Program-made: the position numbers and the translations under genes | From: Atlantibacter hermannii | GTDB lineage: Bacteria > Pseudomonadota > Gammaproteobacteria > Enterobacterales > Enterobacteriaceae | DNA: 64,000 nucleotides | Assembly: GCF_009907385.1 (NCBI RefSeq) | Contig: NZ_JAAATR010000056.1 | Location: 1-64,000, forward strand | Reading direction: 5' to 3' | Notes under the pieces: model-generated | The model's input: the letters and a program-made list of their open reading frames with translations, nothing else | The model's database searches: none | What the model was told of the DNA's origin: nothing | Shown: piece by piece, positions 1-9,143 of the stretch | How the letters are laid out: each line of letters starts with the position of its first letter | How positions within the stretch are numbered: the first letter of the stretch is position 1

Positions 1-44
1 ACAAGCCTATTTTTAAAAATAATTTCTGACTGCTCACCTTTTAA
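1..44. other. AT-rich edge region downstream of gmhB
   Basis: Short AT-rich stretch between the gmhB stop and the left edge. It holds a perfect 14-base palindrome TATTTTTAAAAATA (8-21). In E. coli an rRNA operon promoter region follows gmhB here, so this could be the far upstream part of such a promoter; that is inference from gene order only. No gene is visible. Confidence 0.3.
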
Positions 45-620
45 TCATTGCGCCGTTTTTTGCCGCGTTTTGATGGCTTCCGGCAGCTTCGCAAGGCTAT
101 CCACCACCCAATCCGCTGCTCTTTCCGCCTCTTCGGTCACCGGTTTTCCAGAACGCACCAGCACTTTAGTGCCCACGCCAGCGGCCTGTGCCGCCTGCAT
201 ATCTTCCAGTTTATCGCCGATCATATAAGAAGCGGCCATATCGATGTGTAGATAGTCACGCGCAGAGATCAGCATCCCAGGTTGCGGCTTGCGGCAATCG
301 CAGCGCTGGCGAAACTCGTCCACCGCCCCTTCCGGATGATGCGGGCAATAATAGATGCCATCCAGATCAACGCCGCGATCGGCCAGCGACCAGTCCATCC
401 ATTCGGTCAGGGTTTCAAACTGGGCTTCAGTGAACTTACCGCGAGCGATGCCGGACTGATTCGTCACCAGCACCAGCGCGAAGCCCATTTCTTTTAATTC
501 GCGCATCGCGTCAATCACGCCATCGATAAAGTCAAACTGGTCAATCTCATGAACATAGCCGTGATCGACATTAATAGTGCCGTCACGGTCGAGGAAAATA
601 GCGGGCAACGATTTAGCCAC
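45..620 (-). CDS. gmhB: D-glycero-beta-D-manno-heptose-1,7-bisphosphate 7-phosphatase
   Basis: Cytoplasmic HAD-family phosphatase that removes the C7 phosphate in ADP-heptose synthesis for the lipopolysaccharide inner core. The 191-residue protein has the HAD nucleophile motif FLDRDGT (residues 9-15; Asp11 and Asp13) and the zinc-binding set Cys92, His94, Cys107, Cys109 typical of GmhB. The start is GTG, preceded by AGGAG at about 8 bases, and the length equals the E. coli protein. It is transcribed away from the divergent metNIQ operon. Identification is by family match and gene order and is very secure. Confidence 0.97.
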   Translation of the reverse strand: MAKSLPAIFLDRDGTINVDHGYVHEIDQFDFIDGVIDAMRELKEMGFALVLVTNQSGIARGKFTEAQFETLTEWMDWSLADRGVDLDGIYYCPHHPEGAVDEFRQRCDCRKPQPGMLISARDYLHIDMAASYMIGDKLEDMQAAQAAGVGTKVLVRSGKPVTEEAERAADWVVDSLAKLPEAIKTRQKTAQ

Positions 621-709
621 CGGTAGAACTCCTGCATATAAAGTAATGCGCGTAGTATCGCATGTTTCTTTCTATGAGAAACAACTCATCGCGCACAGCA
701 GATTGATTT

Positions 710-733
710 AGACGTCTGGATGCCTTAACATCC
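710..733 (+). promoter_or_regulatory. MetJ operator (tandem met boxes) of metNIQ
   Basis: A perfect met box AGACGTCT (710-717) is followed without a gap by two degenerate boxes, GGATGCCT (718-725) and TAACATCC (726-733). Tandem 8-base boxes are how the MetJ-S-adenosylmethionine repressor binds. The site lies about 80 bases before metN, so methionine sufficiency should repress the importer. The match to consensus is seen; regulation is inferred from the E. coli metNIQ operon. Confidence 0.85.
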
Positions 734-809
734 ATTTCATGTACGGTCATCCGCCGTATCTGGCAAAACAAAATGCCACGGCTCACTCTCATACGATAAT
801 AAATAGCTA

Positions 810-1841
810 ATGATCAAACTTTCGAATATCACCAAAGTGTTCCAGCAGGGGAACCGCACCATACAGGCGTTGAATAACGTCAGTCTGGACGTTCCCGCCG
901 GGCAAATTTATGGCGTGATTGGCGCCTCCGGCGCAGGCAAAAGTACGCTGATTCGCTGCGTAAACTTACTGGAGCGCCCCACTCAGGGCAGCGTTCTGGT
1001 TGATGGACAAGATTTAACGGCGCTTTCCGAGTCGCAGTTGACCAAAGCCCGCCGCCAGATTGGCATGATTTTCCAGCACTTTAATTTGCTCTCTTCGCGC
1101 ACCGTTTTTGGCAACGTTGCGCTGCCGTTAGAACTGGATAACGTTCCGCGTGAGGAAGTTAAACGCCGCGTCACTGAACTGTTGGATTTGGTTGGTCTGT
1201 CTGAGAAGCACGACGTCTACCCGGCTAACCTGTCTGGCGGTCAAAAGCAGCGTGTTGCTATTGCCCGCGCGCTGGCCAGCAATCCGAAGGTACTATTATG
1301 CGATGAAGCCACCAGCGCGCTGGATCCGGCGACTACCCGCTCTATCCTCGAACTGCTGAAAGACATTAACCGTCGTCTCGGTTTAACCATTCTGTTGATC
1401 ACGCATGAAATGGATGTGGTTAAACGCATCTGTGATTGCGTCGCCGTGATCAGCAACGGTGAACTGATTGAGCAGGATACGGTGAGCGAAGTGTTTTCCC
1501 ATCCGAAGACGCCGCTGGCCCAGCAGTTTATTCAGTCCACCCTACATCTGGATATTCCCGAAGATTACGCCCAGCGTTTGCAACCTACTGCGCAGGCAGA
1601 CTCAGTGCCGCTGCTGCGTCTGGAATTCACCGGCCAGTCAGTGGATGCGCCGCTGCTGTCCGAAACCGCGCGTCGTTATAACGTCAATAACAACATTATT
1701 AGCGCCCAGATGGATTACGCTGGCGGAGTGAAATTCGGGATCATGCTGGCCGAAATGCACGGCACTTCCGGGGCAACGCAGGCGGCTATCGCGTATTTGC
1801 AGCAACATCATGTAAAAGTAGAGGTTCTGGGTTATGTCTGA
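810..1841 (+). CDS. metN: Methionine ABC transporter ATP-binding protein
   Basis: ATPase of the MetNIQ importer for L- and D-methionine at the inner membrane. The 343 residues show Walker [10 protein letters not shown] (38-46), the signature LSGGQ (141-145), Walker B VLLCDE (161-166) and a C-terminal NIL/ACT-like domain (from about 265) that binds methionine and inhibits transport in the E. coli protein. It is the first gene of metNIQ, behind a MetJ operator, and its end overlaps the metI start by 8 bases, which suggests coupled translation. Confidence 0.98.
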   Translation: MIKLSNITKVFQQGNRTIQALNNVSLDVPAGQIYGVIGASGAGKSTLIRCVNLLERPTQGSVLVDGQDLTALSESQLTKARRQIGMIFQHFNLLSSRTVFGNVALPLELDNVPREEVKRRVTELLDLVGLSEKHDVYPANLSGGQKQRVAIARALASNPKVLLCDEATSALDPATTRSILELLKDINRRLGLTILLITHEMDVVKRICDCVAVISNGELIEQDTVSEVFSHPKTPLAQQFIQSTLHLDIPEDYAQRLQPTAQADSVPLLRLEFTGQSVDAPLLSETARRYNVNNNIISAQMDYAGGVKFGIMLAEMHGTSGATQAAIAYLQQHHVKVEVLGYV

Positions 1842-2487
1842 AGCAATGATGTGGTTGCTGGTTCGCGGCGTATGGGAAACGCTGGCGATGACGTTTGTTT
1901 CCGGCTTCTTCGGCTTTGTGCTGGGCCTGCCGGCGGGCGTACTGCTGTATGTCACCCGTCCGGGTCAGATTAATGAGAACGCCAGCGTTTATCGCGTGTT
2001 GTCCGCGCTGGTGAATATCTTTCGCTCCATCCCGTTCATTATCTTACTGGTGTGGATGATTCCGTTTACCCGCGCCATTGTTGGCACATCTATCGGCCTG
2101 CAAGCGGCGATTGTTCCACTGACGGTCGGCGCTGCGCCGTTTATCGCGCGTATGGTCGAAAACGCCCTGCTGGAAATCCCGTCGGGGCTGATCGAAGCGT
2201 CGCGCGCGATGGGTGCCACGCCGATGCAGATTGTTCGCAAAGTACTGTTGCCGGAAGCGTTGCCGGGTCTGGTTAACGCCGCCACCATTACGCTGATTAC
2301 CCTGGTCGGCTACTCCGCCATGGGCGGCGCGGTAGGCGCGGGCGGTCTGGGGCAGATCGGCTATCAGTACGGTTATATCGGTTATAACGCTACGGTGATG
2401 AATACAGTATTAGTATTACTGGTCGTTCTGGTGTATCTCATTCAAATCTCCGGCGATCGTATCGTCCGGGCTGTCACGCATAAGTAA
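1834..2487 (+). CDS. metI: Methionine ABC transporter permease
   Basis: Inner-membrane permease of the methionine importer; two copies pair with two MetN. The 217 residues are strongly hydrophobic, with about five membrane segments, and carry the cytoplasmic coupling (EAA) loop [17 protein letters not shown] that docks on MetN. The start overlaps the end of metN, and metQ follows after a short gap with its own ribosome site. Length and sequence agree with E. coli MetI. Confidence 0.98.
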   Translation: MSEAMMWLLVRGVWETLAMTFVSGFFGFVLGLPAGVLLYVTRPGQINENASVYRVLSALVNIFRSIPFIILLVWMIPFTRAIVGTSIGLQAAIVPLTVGAAPFIARMVENALLEIPSGLIEASRAMGATPMQIVRKVLLPEALPGLVNAATITLITLVGYSAMGGAVGAGGLGQIGYQYGYIGYNATVMNTVLVLLVVLVYLIQISGDRIVRAVTHK

Positions 2488-2519
2488 CGAACACAACATC
2501 TAAAGAGTAAGGAATCGCT

Positions 2520-3335
2520 ATGTCTTTCAAATTAAAAACTTTCGCAGCAGTAGGCGCGTTGATTGGTTCTCTGGCGCTGGTTGGCTGTGGTCAGGAAGAA
2601 AAAGATCCCAACCACATCAAAGTAGGCGTGATTGTCGGTGCGGAGCAGCAGGTTGCTGAAGTCGCTCAGAAAGTCGCAAAAGAGAAATACGGTCTGGACG
2701 TTGAGCTGGTGACCTTCAACGATTACGTGCTGCCGAACGAAGCGCTGAACAAAGGCGATATCGACGCTAACGCCTTCCAGCACAAACCGTACCTCGATCA
2801 GCAGATCAAAGACCGTGGTTATAAACTGGTTTCTGTGGGCAACACCTTCGTTTACCCGATTGCCGGCTACTCTAAAAAAATCAAATCTCTGGATGAACTG
2901 CAGGAAGGGGCGCAGATCGCAGTGCCTAACGATCCGACCAACCTGGGCCGTTCCCTGCTGCTGTTACAGAAAGTGGGCCTGATCAAACTGAAAGATGGCG
3001 TGGGTCTGCTGCCGACCGTACTGGACGTGACTGAGAACCCGAAAAACCTGAAGATTGTTGAACTGGAAGCGCCGCAGCTGCCACGTTCTCTGGACGATGC
3101 GCAGATTGCTCTGGCCGTGATCAACACCACCTACGCCAGCCAGATCAACCTGACGCCGGCTAAAGATGGCATCTTCGTGGAAGACAAAGATTCCCCGTAC
3201 GTGAACCTGATCGTGACGCGTGAAGACAATAAAGACGCAGAAAACGTGAAGAAATTCGTTCAGGCCTACCAGTCTGACGAAGTAAACGAAGCCGCGAATA
3301 AAACCTTTAACGGCGGCGCTGTTAAGGGCTGGTAA
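2520..3335 (+). CDS. metQ: D-methionine-binding lipoprotein
   Basis: Substrate-binding component that delivers methionine to MetNI. The N-terminus is a lipoprotein signal with lipobox LVGC, so the mature protein should begin at lipidated Cys23 and be anchored to the inner membrane facing the periplasm. The body is the NLPA-family two-lobed binding fold (271 residues in total, as in E. coli). A rho-independent terminator lies just downstream and closes the metNIQ unit. Confidence 0.98.
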   Translation: MSFKLKTFAAVGALIGSLALVGCGQEEKDPNHIKVGVIVGAEQQVAEVAQKVAKEKYGLDVELVTFNDYVLPNEALNKGDIDANAFQHKPYLDQQIKDRGYKLVSVGNTFVYPIAGYSKKIKSLDELQEGAQIAVPNDPTNLGRSLLLLQKVGLIKLKDGVGLLPTVLDVTENPKNLKIVELEAPQLPRSLDDAQIALAVINTTYASQINLTPAKDGIFVEDKDSPYVNLIVTREDNKDAENVKKFVQAYQSDEVNEAANKTFNGGAVKGW

Positions 3336-3370
3336 TTCGTTTCTTCAATAAGTACCACATAAATATTCAG

Positions 3371-3395
3371 GACGGGCACACGCCCGTCTTGTTAT
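3371..3395 (+). terminator. metNIQ terminator
   Basis: Perfect 7-base stem GACGGGC/GCCCGTC with loop ACAC, followed by a T-rich tract (TTGTTATTTG). It lies 35 bases after the metQ stop, so it probably ends the metNIQ transcript before rcsF. Confidence 0.8.
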
Positions 3396-3450
3396 TTGTT
3401 CAGGCACCTGATTCAATAACCTACGATTTAATTATGATTGAGGATAAATT

Positions 3451-3855
3451 ATGCGTGCTTTACCGATCTGTTTGCTGGCACTCATGGTGAGCGGCTGTTC
3501 AATGATAAGCAGATCCCCTGTTGAACCTGTCAAAAGCACGGCAGCCCCGGCAAAAGCCGAGCCCGCGAAGCCGCAGGCCCCACGCCCTGCCCCCGTCAGA
3601 ATTTATACCAACGCGGAAGATCTGGTCGGCAAGCCGTTCCGTGATTTAGGTGAAGTCAGCGGCGAGTCATGCCAGGCGTCGAATCAGGACTCACCGCCGA
3701 ATATCCCTACCGCACGCAAACGCATGCAAATTAATGCATCAAAAATGAAAGCCAATGCCGTATTGCTGCACAGCTGTGAAGTGACCAGCGGTACGCCGGG
3801 TTGCTACCGCCAGGCCGTTTGCGTGGGTTCAGCGTTAAAAGTCTCGGCCAAATGA
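3451..3855 (+). CDS. rcsF: Rcs stress-sensing outer-membrane lipoprotein RcsF
   Basis: Outer-membrane lipoprotein that detects envelope damage and relieves IgaA inhibition of the Rcs phosphorelay; part of it is threaded through BamA-porin complexes. It has a signal peptide with lipobox VSGC (Cys16), a proline/alanine-rich linker (about 30-50) and a globular domain with four cysteines near 74, 109, 118 and 124, which form the non-consecutive disulphides known for RcsF. The 134-residue length equals E. coli. The stop overlaps the trmO start (ATGA). Confidence 0.97.
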   Translation: MRALPICLLALMVSGCSMISRSPVEPVKSTAAPAKAEPAKPQAPRPAPVRIYTNAEDLVGKPFRDLGEVSGESCQASNQDSPPNIPTARKRMQINASKMKANAVLLHSCEVTSGTPGCYRQAVCVGSALKVSAK

Positions 3856-4559
3856 GTCAGTTCTGCCTCGAGCAGATAGGCGTTATTCGTTCGCCCTATA
3901 AAGAAAAATTCGCGGTCCCCCGCCAGCCGGGTCTTGTCACCAGCGGGGGCGGCGAACTGCATCTTCTCTCCCCTTACAACAACCCTGACGCAGTGCGTGG
4001 TCTGGAAGCGTTCAGCCATATCTGGGTGGTGTTTATTTTTCATCAAACCATGGAAGGCGGCTGGCATCCTACCGTGCGCCCTCCCCGGCTTGGCGGTAAT
4101 GCACGGATGGGCGTGTTCGCGACCCGTTCCACTTTCCGCCCTAATCCGGTTGGCATGTCGCTGGTTTCGCTGGAAGGGATCCGCTGCCATAAAGATGAGG
4201 TGATACTGCAATTAGGCGGTCTGGATCTGGTTGACGGCACGCCGGTCATTGATATCAAACCCTATCTGCCGTTCGCCGAAGCACTGCCGGATGCCCGTGC
4301 AGGCTACGCCCAACAGGCACCCGACGCCGCGATGGCGGTCTATTTTACTGATGACGTGCAACATCAAATCCGCCAACTTGATGCGCGCTATCCTCGCCTG
4401 GAACAGTTTATCCGTGAAGTTCTGGCTCAGGATCCGCGTCCGGCCTATCGTAAAACGGAAGATCCCGGTAAAACCTACGCTGTCTGGCTGCTGGATTTCA
4501 ACGTCCGCTGGCGCGTAACCGATACGGGTTGCGAAGTGTTTGCGCTCGAAGCGCGTTAA
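3852..4559 (+). CDS. trmO: tRNA (adenine(37)-N6)-methyltransferase TrmO
   Basis: S-adenosylmethionine-dependent enzyme that methylates t6A37 to m6t6A in threonine tRNAs. The start chosen is the ATG overlapping the rcsF stop, giving 235 residues as in E. coli; a longer frame beginning inside rcsF has no support. Conserved family segments are visible: IGVIRSPYKEKFAVPRQPG, the FHQTMEGGW segment and RLGGNARMGVFATRSTFRPN. The family (TsaA-like beta-barrel) binds the cofactor in an unusual way for a methyltransferase. It forms a likely unit with rcsF and then proS. Confidence 0.96.
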   Translation: MSQFCLEQIGVIRSPYKEKFAVPRQPGLVTSGGGELHLLSPYNNPDAVRGLEAFSHIWVVFIFHQTMEGGWHPTVRPPRLGGNARMGVFATRSTFRPNPVGMSLVSLEGIRCHKDEVILQLGGLDLVDGTPVIDIKPYLPFAEALPDARAGYAQQAPDAAMAVYFTDDVQHQIRQLDARYPRLEQFIREVLAQDPRPAYRKTEDPGKTYAVWLLDFNVRWRVTDTGCEVFALEAR

Positions 4560-4665
4560 TTTCGCACCCTTCTCTTTTGGCAATCCGGCCTCGCTGGTAA
4601 ACTAATTCACTTTACTTAAGTCAGGCCATTTGCCTGTATCTGAACCATCTAATGGAATCGTAATA

Positions 4666-6384
4666 ATGCGTACTAGCCAATATATGCTCTCCACTCTGAA
4701 GGAGACACCCGCCGACGCCGAGGTTATCAGCCATCAGCTGATGCTGCGCGCCGGGATGATCCGCAAGCTCGCCTCCGGGTTATATACCTGGCTGCCGACT
4801 GGCCTGCGCGTCCTGAAAAAAGTCGAAAACATCGTGCGTGAAGAGATGAATAACGCCGGTGCTATCGAGGTGTTGATGCCAGTGGTTCAGCCAGCAGACC
4901 TGTGGGAAGAGAGCGGGCGTTGGGAGCAGTACGGCCCGGAATTATTACGTTTAGTCGATCGCGGCGAGCGTCCGTTTGTCCTCGGCCCGACTCATGAAGA
5001 AGTCATCACCGATCTGATCCGTAACGAACTGAGCTCGTATAAACAGCTGCCGCTCAACTTCTTCCAGATCCAGACCAAATTCCGTGACGAAGTTCGTCCG
5101 CGTTTCGGCGTGATGCGTTCGCGCGAATTCATCATGAAAGACGCTTACTCTTTCCATACCTCGCAGGAGTCGCTGCAGGCGACGTATGACGCCATGTACG
5201 AGGCGTACAGCAAAATCTTCACCCGTATGGGTCTGGATTTCCGTCCGGTTCAGGCGGATACCGGCTCTATCGGCGGCAGCGCCTCGCACGAGTTCCAGGT
5301 GCTGGCACAGAGCGGCGAAGATGACATCATTTTCTCTGATACTTCCGATTACGCCGCCAACATCGAACTGGCTGAAGCCGTTGCGCCGAAAGCGCCGCGC
5401 GCGCCAGCGACCCAGGAAATGCATCTGGTCGATACGCCGAACGCGAAAACCATCGCCGAGCTGGTTGAGCAGCATAACCTGCCGATCGAGAAAACAGTGA
5501 AAACCCTGCTGGTGAAATCAGTAGAAGGCAGCGCTTATCCGCTGGTCGCGCTGTTAGTGCGTGGCGACCATGAGCTGAACGAAGTTAAAGCAGAGAAGCT
5601 GGCCCAGGTGGCGAGCCCGCTGACCTTCGCAACCGAAGCGGAAATCCGCGCGGTGGTCAATGCAGGCCCTGGCTCACTCGGCCCGGTGAATATGCCGATC
5701 CCGGTGGTTATCGACCGTTCCGTGGCTGCAATGAGCGATTTCGCCGCTGGCGCCAATATCGACGGCAAACACTACTTCGGCATCAACTGGGATCGCGATG
5801 TGGCGACACCGGAAGTGGCGGATATCCGCAACGTAGTGGCAGGCGATCCAAGCCCGGACGGCCAGGGCACACTGCTGATCAAGCGCGGTATCGAAGTGGG
5901 CCATATTTTCCAGTTAGGCACCAAATATTCCGAAGCGCTGAAAGCTTCCGTTCAGGGCGAAGATGGTCGCAACCAGACGCTGACCATGGGTTGCTACGGC
6001 ATCGGGGTGACGCGCGTAGTGGCTGCTGCGATTGAACAGCACCACGACGAGCGCGGCATCGTATGGCCGGACGCCATCGCGCCGTTCCAGGTAGCGATCC
6101 TGCCGATGAACATGCATAAATCTTTCCGCGTTCAGGAACTGGCCGAGAAACTCTACAGCGAGCTGCGCGCGCAGGGTATTGAAGTACTGATGGACGATCG
6201 CAAAGAACGCCCGGGCGTGATGTTTGCGGATATGGAGTTGATCGGTATCCCGCACACCGTGGTGATTGGCGACCGCAACCTCGACAGCGACGAGATCGAA
6301 TATAAGTATCGTCGTGAAGGCGAAAAGAAAATGATCAAGACCGGTGAGATAGTGAATTATCTGGTCAGCCAGATTAAGAAGTAA
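4666..6384 (+). CDS. proS: Prolyl-tRNA synthetase
   Basis: Class II aminoacyl-tRNA synthetase that charges tRNA-Pro. The 572-residue protein has the bacterial layout: catalytic core split by an INS editing domain (roughly 220-405) that clears mischarged alanine, then an anticodon-binding domain at the C-terminus. The start MRTSQYML is used because it gives the exact E. coli length; a start 12 codons upstream is open but has no family support. A strong terminator follows directly. Confidence 0.98.
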   Translation: MRTSQYMLSTLKETPADAEVISHQLMLRAGMIRKLASGLYTWLPTGLRVLKKVENIVREEMNNAGAIEVLMPVVQPADLWEESGRWEQYGPELLRLVDRGERPFVLGPTHEEVITDLIRNELSSYKQLPLNFFQIQTKFRDEVRPRFGVMRSREFIMKDAYSFHTSQESLQATYDAMYEAYSKIFTRMGLDFRPVQADTGSIGGSASHEFQVLAQSGEDDIIFSDTSDYAANIELAEAVAPKAPRAPATQEMHLVDTPNAKTIAELVEQHNLPIEKTVKTLLVKSVEGSAYPLVALLVRGDHELNEVKAEKLAQVASPLTFATEAEIRAVVNAGPGSLGPVNMPIPVVIDRSVAAMSDFAAGANIDGKHYFGINWDRDVATPEVADIRNVVAGDPSPDGQGTLLIKRGIEVGHIFQLGTKYSEALKASVQGEDGRNQTLTMGCYGIGVTRVVAAAIEQHHDERGIVWPDAIAPFQVAILPMNMHKSFRVQELAEKLYSELRAQGIEVLMDDRKERPGVMFADMELIGIPHTVVIGDRNLDSDEIEYKYRREGEKKMIKTGEIVNYLVSQIKK

Positions 6385-6390
6385 ACCTGA

Positions 6391-6417
6391 CGCCCTGCAC
6401 CCGCAGGGCGTTTTTTT
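6391..6417 (+). terminator. proS terminator
   Basis: Stem CGCCCTGC/GCAGGGCG (8 bp), loop ACCC, then seven T. It begins 6 bases after the proS stop and separates it from the converging nlpE gene. Confidence 0.92.
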
Positions 6418-6425
6418 AGCGGCGA

Positions 6426-7142
6426 TTACTCATCGCAATCCGCACCAGGCTTGAACGCGCCAGCGTTATCCGCCACCAGCGTTTTCTGCATTGCCCCGCT
6501 ATCCGGATTAGCCTGCAACACGAAATGCGCTTCGATATGCAGCAGCACCGGTTTCATTTCCCCTTGCTGCACGGCAGCAAACCCCCGCTCCAGTTGTGCG
6601 TTATTTACCACCGGGAAACGTTTACCGGTGACGCAGTCTGTGAACACCGCTGCATCGGCCATATAAAAATACATGCCTTTCATCGCCATCGGCGTGGCGG
6701 GCAGCGTGGCGTTAGAGGGCTTAAGCGTGTAGTTCAGCTGCGATTCAATGGGGTTGCCCTCGCGATCGAGCATCTCGAGGTTTTCACCCTTCACGCGAAA
6801 ATAGAGCTTTTCACCGTCAGTATCGGTGAGCACCAGCCTGTCAGCGGTCCGCGCCCATTTCCCCCATGACGCGAACTGGGTCGGCTGCGGCGCGCCCAGG
6901 TAACGCTGGTTCATCACCCAGGTACCGTCTTTCTCCAGAAACAGCGAAGTGTCGATACCTGCGCAATCGGCACAGGGCAGCAGGCCGCGAAAGCTTTGCT
7001 GCATCGCTTTGGCTTCCAGCGGCTGGACGGCCTGTAATGGCTGGCTCTCGCTGCGGTTATTACAGCCGATCAATAAAAACACCCCGCAGGCGATGGCGGC
7101 GGAGATAAGCGGAGTTTTTGACATCATATCCCTGATTTTCAT
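6426..7142 (-). CDS. nlpE: Copper/adhesion-responsive lipoprotein NlpE (CutF)
   Basis: Outer-membrane lipoprotein that activates the Cpx envelope stress response on surface contact, lipoprotein-trafficking failure or redox faults. It has a lipobox LIGC, the N-terminal CxxC motif (LPCADC) and C-terminal cysteines (FTDC and near the end GADC) that form the redox-sensing disulphides. Two starts are possible: the first ATG, with GAGG 9 bases before it, or an ATG six codons later with AGGG before it. It is more divergent from E. coli than its neighbours. The K-12 gene yaeF, usually beside it, is absent. Confidence 0.94.
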   Translation of the reverse strand: MKIRDMMSKTPLISAAIACGVFLLIGCNNRSESQPLQAVQPLEAKAMQQSFRGLLPCADCAGIDTSLFLEKDGTWVMNQRYLGAPQPTQFASWGKWARTADRLVLTDTDGEKLYFRVKGENLEMLDREGNPIESQLNYTLKPSNATLPATPMAMKGMYFYMADAAVFTDCVTGKRFPVVNNAQLERGFAAVQQGEMKPVLLHIEAHFVLQANPDSGAMQKTLVADNAGAFKPGADCDE

Positions 7143-7157
7143 TGTTATTTGCCTCAG

Positions 7158-7580
7158 TTAGTCTGACGTGCGGCGGATTTTCGCCCGTAGCGCTTTGGTG
7201 GTAGATTTTTGCGCTTTCGACGTCAGGCGTCTCTCTTTTGACGCACGTGTGGGTCTTGTTGCTTTTCGATGCTTTTGTTCAGCAGTAAGTTCCCGTACCA
7301 GCGCAATAAAGCGAGCAAGCGCGGCTTCGCGATTCATTTCCTGGCTGCGGTACTCCTGCGCTTTGATGATGACGATCCCTTCCGCAGTAATTAAATGGTG
7401 ACTGGCTGCCAACAGACGCATTTTATAACTCTCCGGCAGGCTGGAGGCGGCGATATCGAAGCGCAAATGGATCGCCGTCGACGCCTTATTCACATGCTGT
7501 CCGCCCGCGCCCTGGGCGCGTATCGCGCTGAAGGTAACTTCATCATCGGGTATAGAAACGGTACGCGAAAAAACAATCAT
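7158..7580 (-). CDS. arfB: Alternative ribosome-rescue factor B (peptidyl-tRNA hydrolase)
   Basis: Releases ribosomes stalled on messages without a stop codon. The 140-residue protein has the catalytic GGQ motif (26-28) in the context [11 protein letters not shown], shared with release factors, and a very basic C-terminal tail (lysine/arginine-rich from about 100) that enters the empty mRNA channel. It overlaps the end of yaeQ by 4 bases, and nlpE follows after about 15 bases, suggesting one yaeQ-arfB-nlpE message. Confidence 0.97.
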   Translation of the reverse strand: MIVFSRTVSIPDDEVTFSAIRAQGAGGQHVNKASTAIHLRFDIAASSLPESYKMRLLAASHHLITAEGIVIIKAQEYRSQEMNREAALARFIALVRELTAEQKHRKATRPTRASKERRLTSKAQKSTTKALRAKIRRTSD

Positions 7581-8122
7581 TCGGGCAGATGCCAGTTATC
7601 CAGAGTAATTTCCAGATTATTCTCACCTTCCGACAGCCAGATCAGTCCATCCTGCAGCGTAGCCTGTATCACCATGCTGCGCGACGCCAGGGCGCTCAGC
7701 TTCGCCAGTTGCGCATCATCCAGATACCAGATGGTCAGATTATCGTAAGTGCGGAACTTATTCTGGTTCTGCTGCCGCCAGATGTCTGCCGCCCGGCGGT
7801 TGTAGGTAAACAGCGCCACCTGGGCCGCCTGACTACAGGCTTTTTTCAGGCGTCGCTCATCCGGCAGGCCGAGCTCGATCCACAAATCGATACCCAGATA
7901 GTCGTTGCGCAACCACAATTCGGGCTCCTCTTCCGCGCTGAGTCCACGGGTAAACTGCAGGCGCTCGTCGGCGTATTTGATCCACGCCAGCAGGCGCAGC
8001 ATCAAACGCTCCTCCGTTTCCGACGGATGACGCGCCAGCGTCAGGCTGGCGTCCAGAAACTGGTTTCTGTCCATGTCGGCAACATTCACGGTTGCTTTAT
8101 AAATCGTTGCTTTTAAAGCCAT
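7577..8122 (-). CDS. yaeQ: YaeQ family protein
   Basis: Conserved cytoplasmic protein whose fold resembles PD-(D/E)xK nucleases; its activity is not established. The start MALKATIYK is chosen because it gives 181 residues, as in E. coli, and has a purine-rich GGGGGA site before it; an in-frame start six codons earlier is less likely. The conserved stretch around [13 protein letters not shown] holds the acidic residues typical of the family. It is first in a probable yaeQ-arfB-nlpE operon and divergent from yaeP-rof. Confidence 0.94.
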   Translation of the reverse strand: MALKATIYKATVNVADMDRNQFLDASLTLARHPSETEERLMLRLLAWIKYADERLQFTRGLSAEEEPELWLRNDYLGIDLWIELGLPDERRLKKACSQAAQVALFTYNRRAADIWRQQNQNKFRTYDNLTIWYLDDAQLAKLSALASRSMVIQATLQDGLIWLSEGENNLEITLDNWHLPE

Positions 8123-8240
8123 AGGTCCCCCGAAAGACATTCGGCGGCTATTGTAGCGAAATTAGCGCGCCCGCGCCCGCCTCACCCGCCGCTTCGAACA
8201 GAATTCCCTGCTATGGCTGTTAATGCCGCCAGAGCGAGTA

Positions 8241-8249
8241 TGGTATAGT
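8241..8249 (+). promoter_or_regulatory. Candidate extended -10 promoter for yaeP-rof
   Basis: TGGTATAGT is an extended -10 element (TGn plus TATAGT, 5 of 6 to consensus) about 87 bases before the yaeP start. No good -35 is visible, as is common for extended -10 promoters. The 213-base divergent gap between yaeQ and yaeP shows nothing else clear. Confidence 0.5.
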
Positions 8250-8335
8250 CACCTTGCTAAACAGAGTTAATATTCGTAGGCTTAGACTTGCATCCCACGA
8301 TTCAGTCTGTAGTCAGGACTCTGACAGGAGGGCAT

Positions 8336-8536
8336 GTGGAAAAGTATTGTGAGTTAATACGCAAGCGATACGCCGAGATCGCCAGCGGTGACCTGGGATA
8401 CGTTCCCGACGCGCTGGGTTGCGTATTGAAAGTATTGAATGAAATGGCTTCAGATGAAGCCCTTTCTGAGTCGGTCCGGGAAAAGGCGGCATATGCCGCC
8501 GCGAACTTACTGGTGAGCGATTATGTCAATGAATGA
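8336..8536 (+). CDS. yaeP: YaeP family small protein
   Basis: Small conserved enterobacterial protein of unknown function, 66 residues and almost identical to E. coli YaeP. The start is GTG: an AGGAGGG site lies directly before it, and the encoded protein then begins with the family sequence (Met)[14 protein letters not shown]. An ATG two bases upstream, out of frame, opens only a seven-codon frame. The last codons overlap the rof start by 8 bases, so the two are probably translated together. Confidence 0.93.
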   Translation: MEKYCELIRKRYAEIASGDLGYVPDALGCVLKVLNEMASDEALSESVREKAAYAAANLLVSDYVNE

Positions 8537-8783
8537 AACTTATCAACCCATCAATTGTGATGACTATGACAATCTCGAACTCGCCTGCCAGCATCATCTG
8601 GAATTAACGCTGGAATTGAAGAGTGGGGAAGTACTGAAGGCGCAAGCCAACGATCTGGTTTCTCGTAAAAACGTCGAATATTTGATCATCGATGAAGCCG
8701 GCACCTCACGCGAAGTTCGCCTCGACAAAATCGCCAGCTTCAGCCATCCGGAAATTGGTACCGTGGTGGTTAGCGAAGGCTAG
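8529..8783 (+). CDS. rof: Rho-binding antiterminator Rof (YaeO)
   Basis: Small protein that binds transcription terminator Rho and blocks RNA loading. The 84-residue form starting [15 protein letters not shown] matches E. coli Rof; an ATG two codons earlier is also in frame. The Sm-like beta-barrel segment and the conserved [11 protein letters not shown] stretch are present. The gene overlaps yaeP and is followed by a strong terminator. Confidence 0.95.
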   Translation: MNETYQPINCDDYDNLELACQHHLELTLELKSGEVLKAQANDLVSRKNVEYLIIDEAGTSREVRLDKIASFSHPEIGTVVVSEG

Positions 8784-8802
8784 CGCACAATTCATACAAC
8801 GA

Positions 8803-8828
8803 GGGCAGCCTGATGGCTGCCCTTTTTT
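8803..8828 (+). terminator. rof terminator
   Basis: Perfect stem GGGCAGCC/GGCTGCCC with loop TGAT and six T. The T-run reaches the end of the converging cytochrome c gene. Confidence 0.92.
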
Positions 8829-9141
8829 ATGGCTTCTGGCTGGCGTAATACGCTGCCAGGTTATCGATATCTTCGTCAGATAAACCGCTGACATAGGCTT
8901 TCATCACTTCCGCCTGGCCACCGCTGCGCTCGCCTTTTTTATACGCGTGCAGGGAGTGCGCCAGATACTCCTCATGCTGTCCCGCCAGGTTCGGATACAG
9001 CGGAACAGAGACATTGCCCGTCGCGCCATGGCAGGACACACACATCATCGCTTTTTGCTCCCCCGCTTTCGGGTCGCCTTTGGCTAAAACCGGCAGGCTA
9101 CAGGCCAGTAAGCCTACTAAAACCGCACTACGCATCGTCAT
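8827..9141 (-). CDS. Periplasmic c-type cytochrome (class I, single haem)
   Basis: Predicted exported electron carrier of 104 residues. A signal peptide (1-20, ending VLA) precedes one haem-attachment motif CVSCH (34-38); Met80 is a candidate sixth ligand, and the C-terminal helix [15 protein letters not shown] is typical of cytochrome c4/c5-like proteins. The start used is the ATG two bases after the tilS stop; its ribosome site AGGAG lies inside the last tilS codons, so translation should be coupled to tilS. As I recall, E. coli K-12 has no gene here. Haem loading would need the Ccm system, which is not in the window. Redox partner unknown. Confidence 0.88.
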   Translation of the reverse strand: MTMRSAVLVGLLACSLPVLAKGDPKAGEQKAMMCVSCHGATGNVSVPLYPNLAGQHEEYLAHSLHAYKKGERSGGQAEVMKAYVSGLSDEDIDNLAAYYASQKP

Positions 9142-9143
9142 TG

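Noticed and set aside
792-800. TACGATAAT as a metN -10 element
   Set aside because: It ends only 9 bases before the metN start, leaving no room for a leader; the promoter is more likely around the MetJ boxes.
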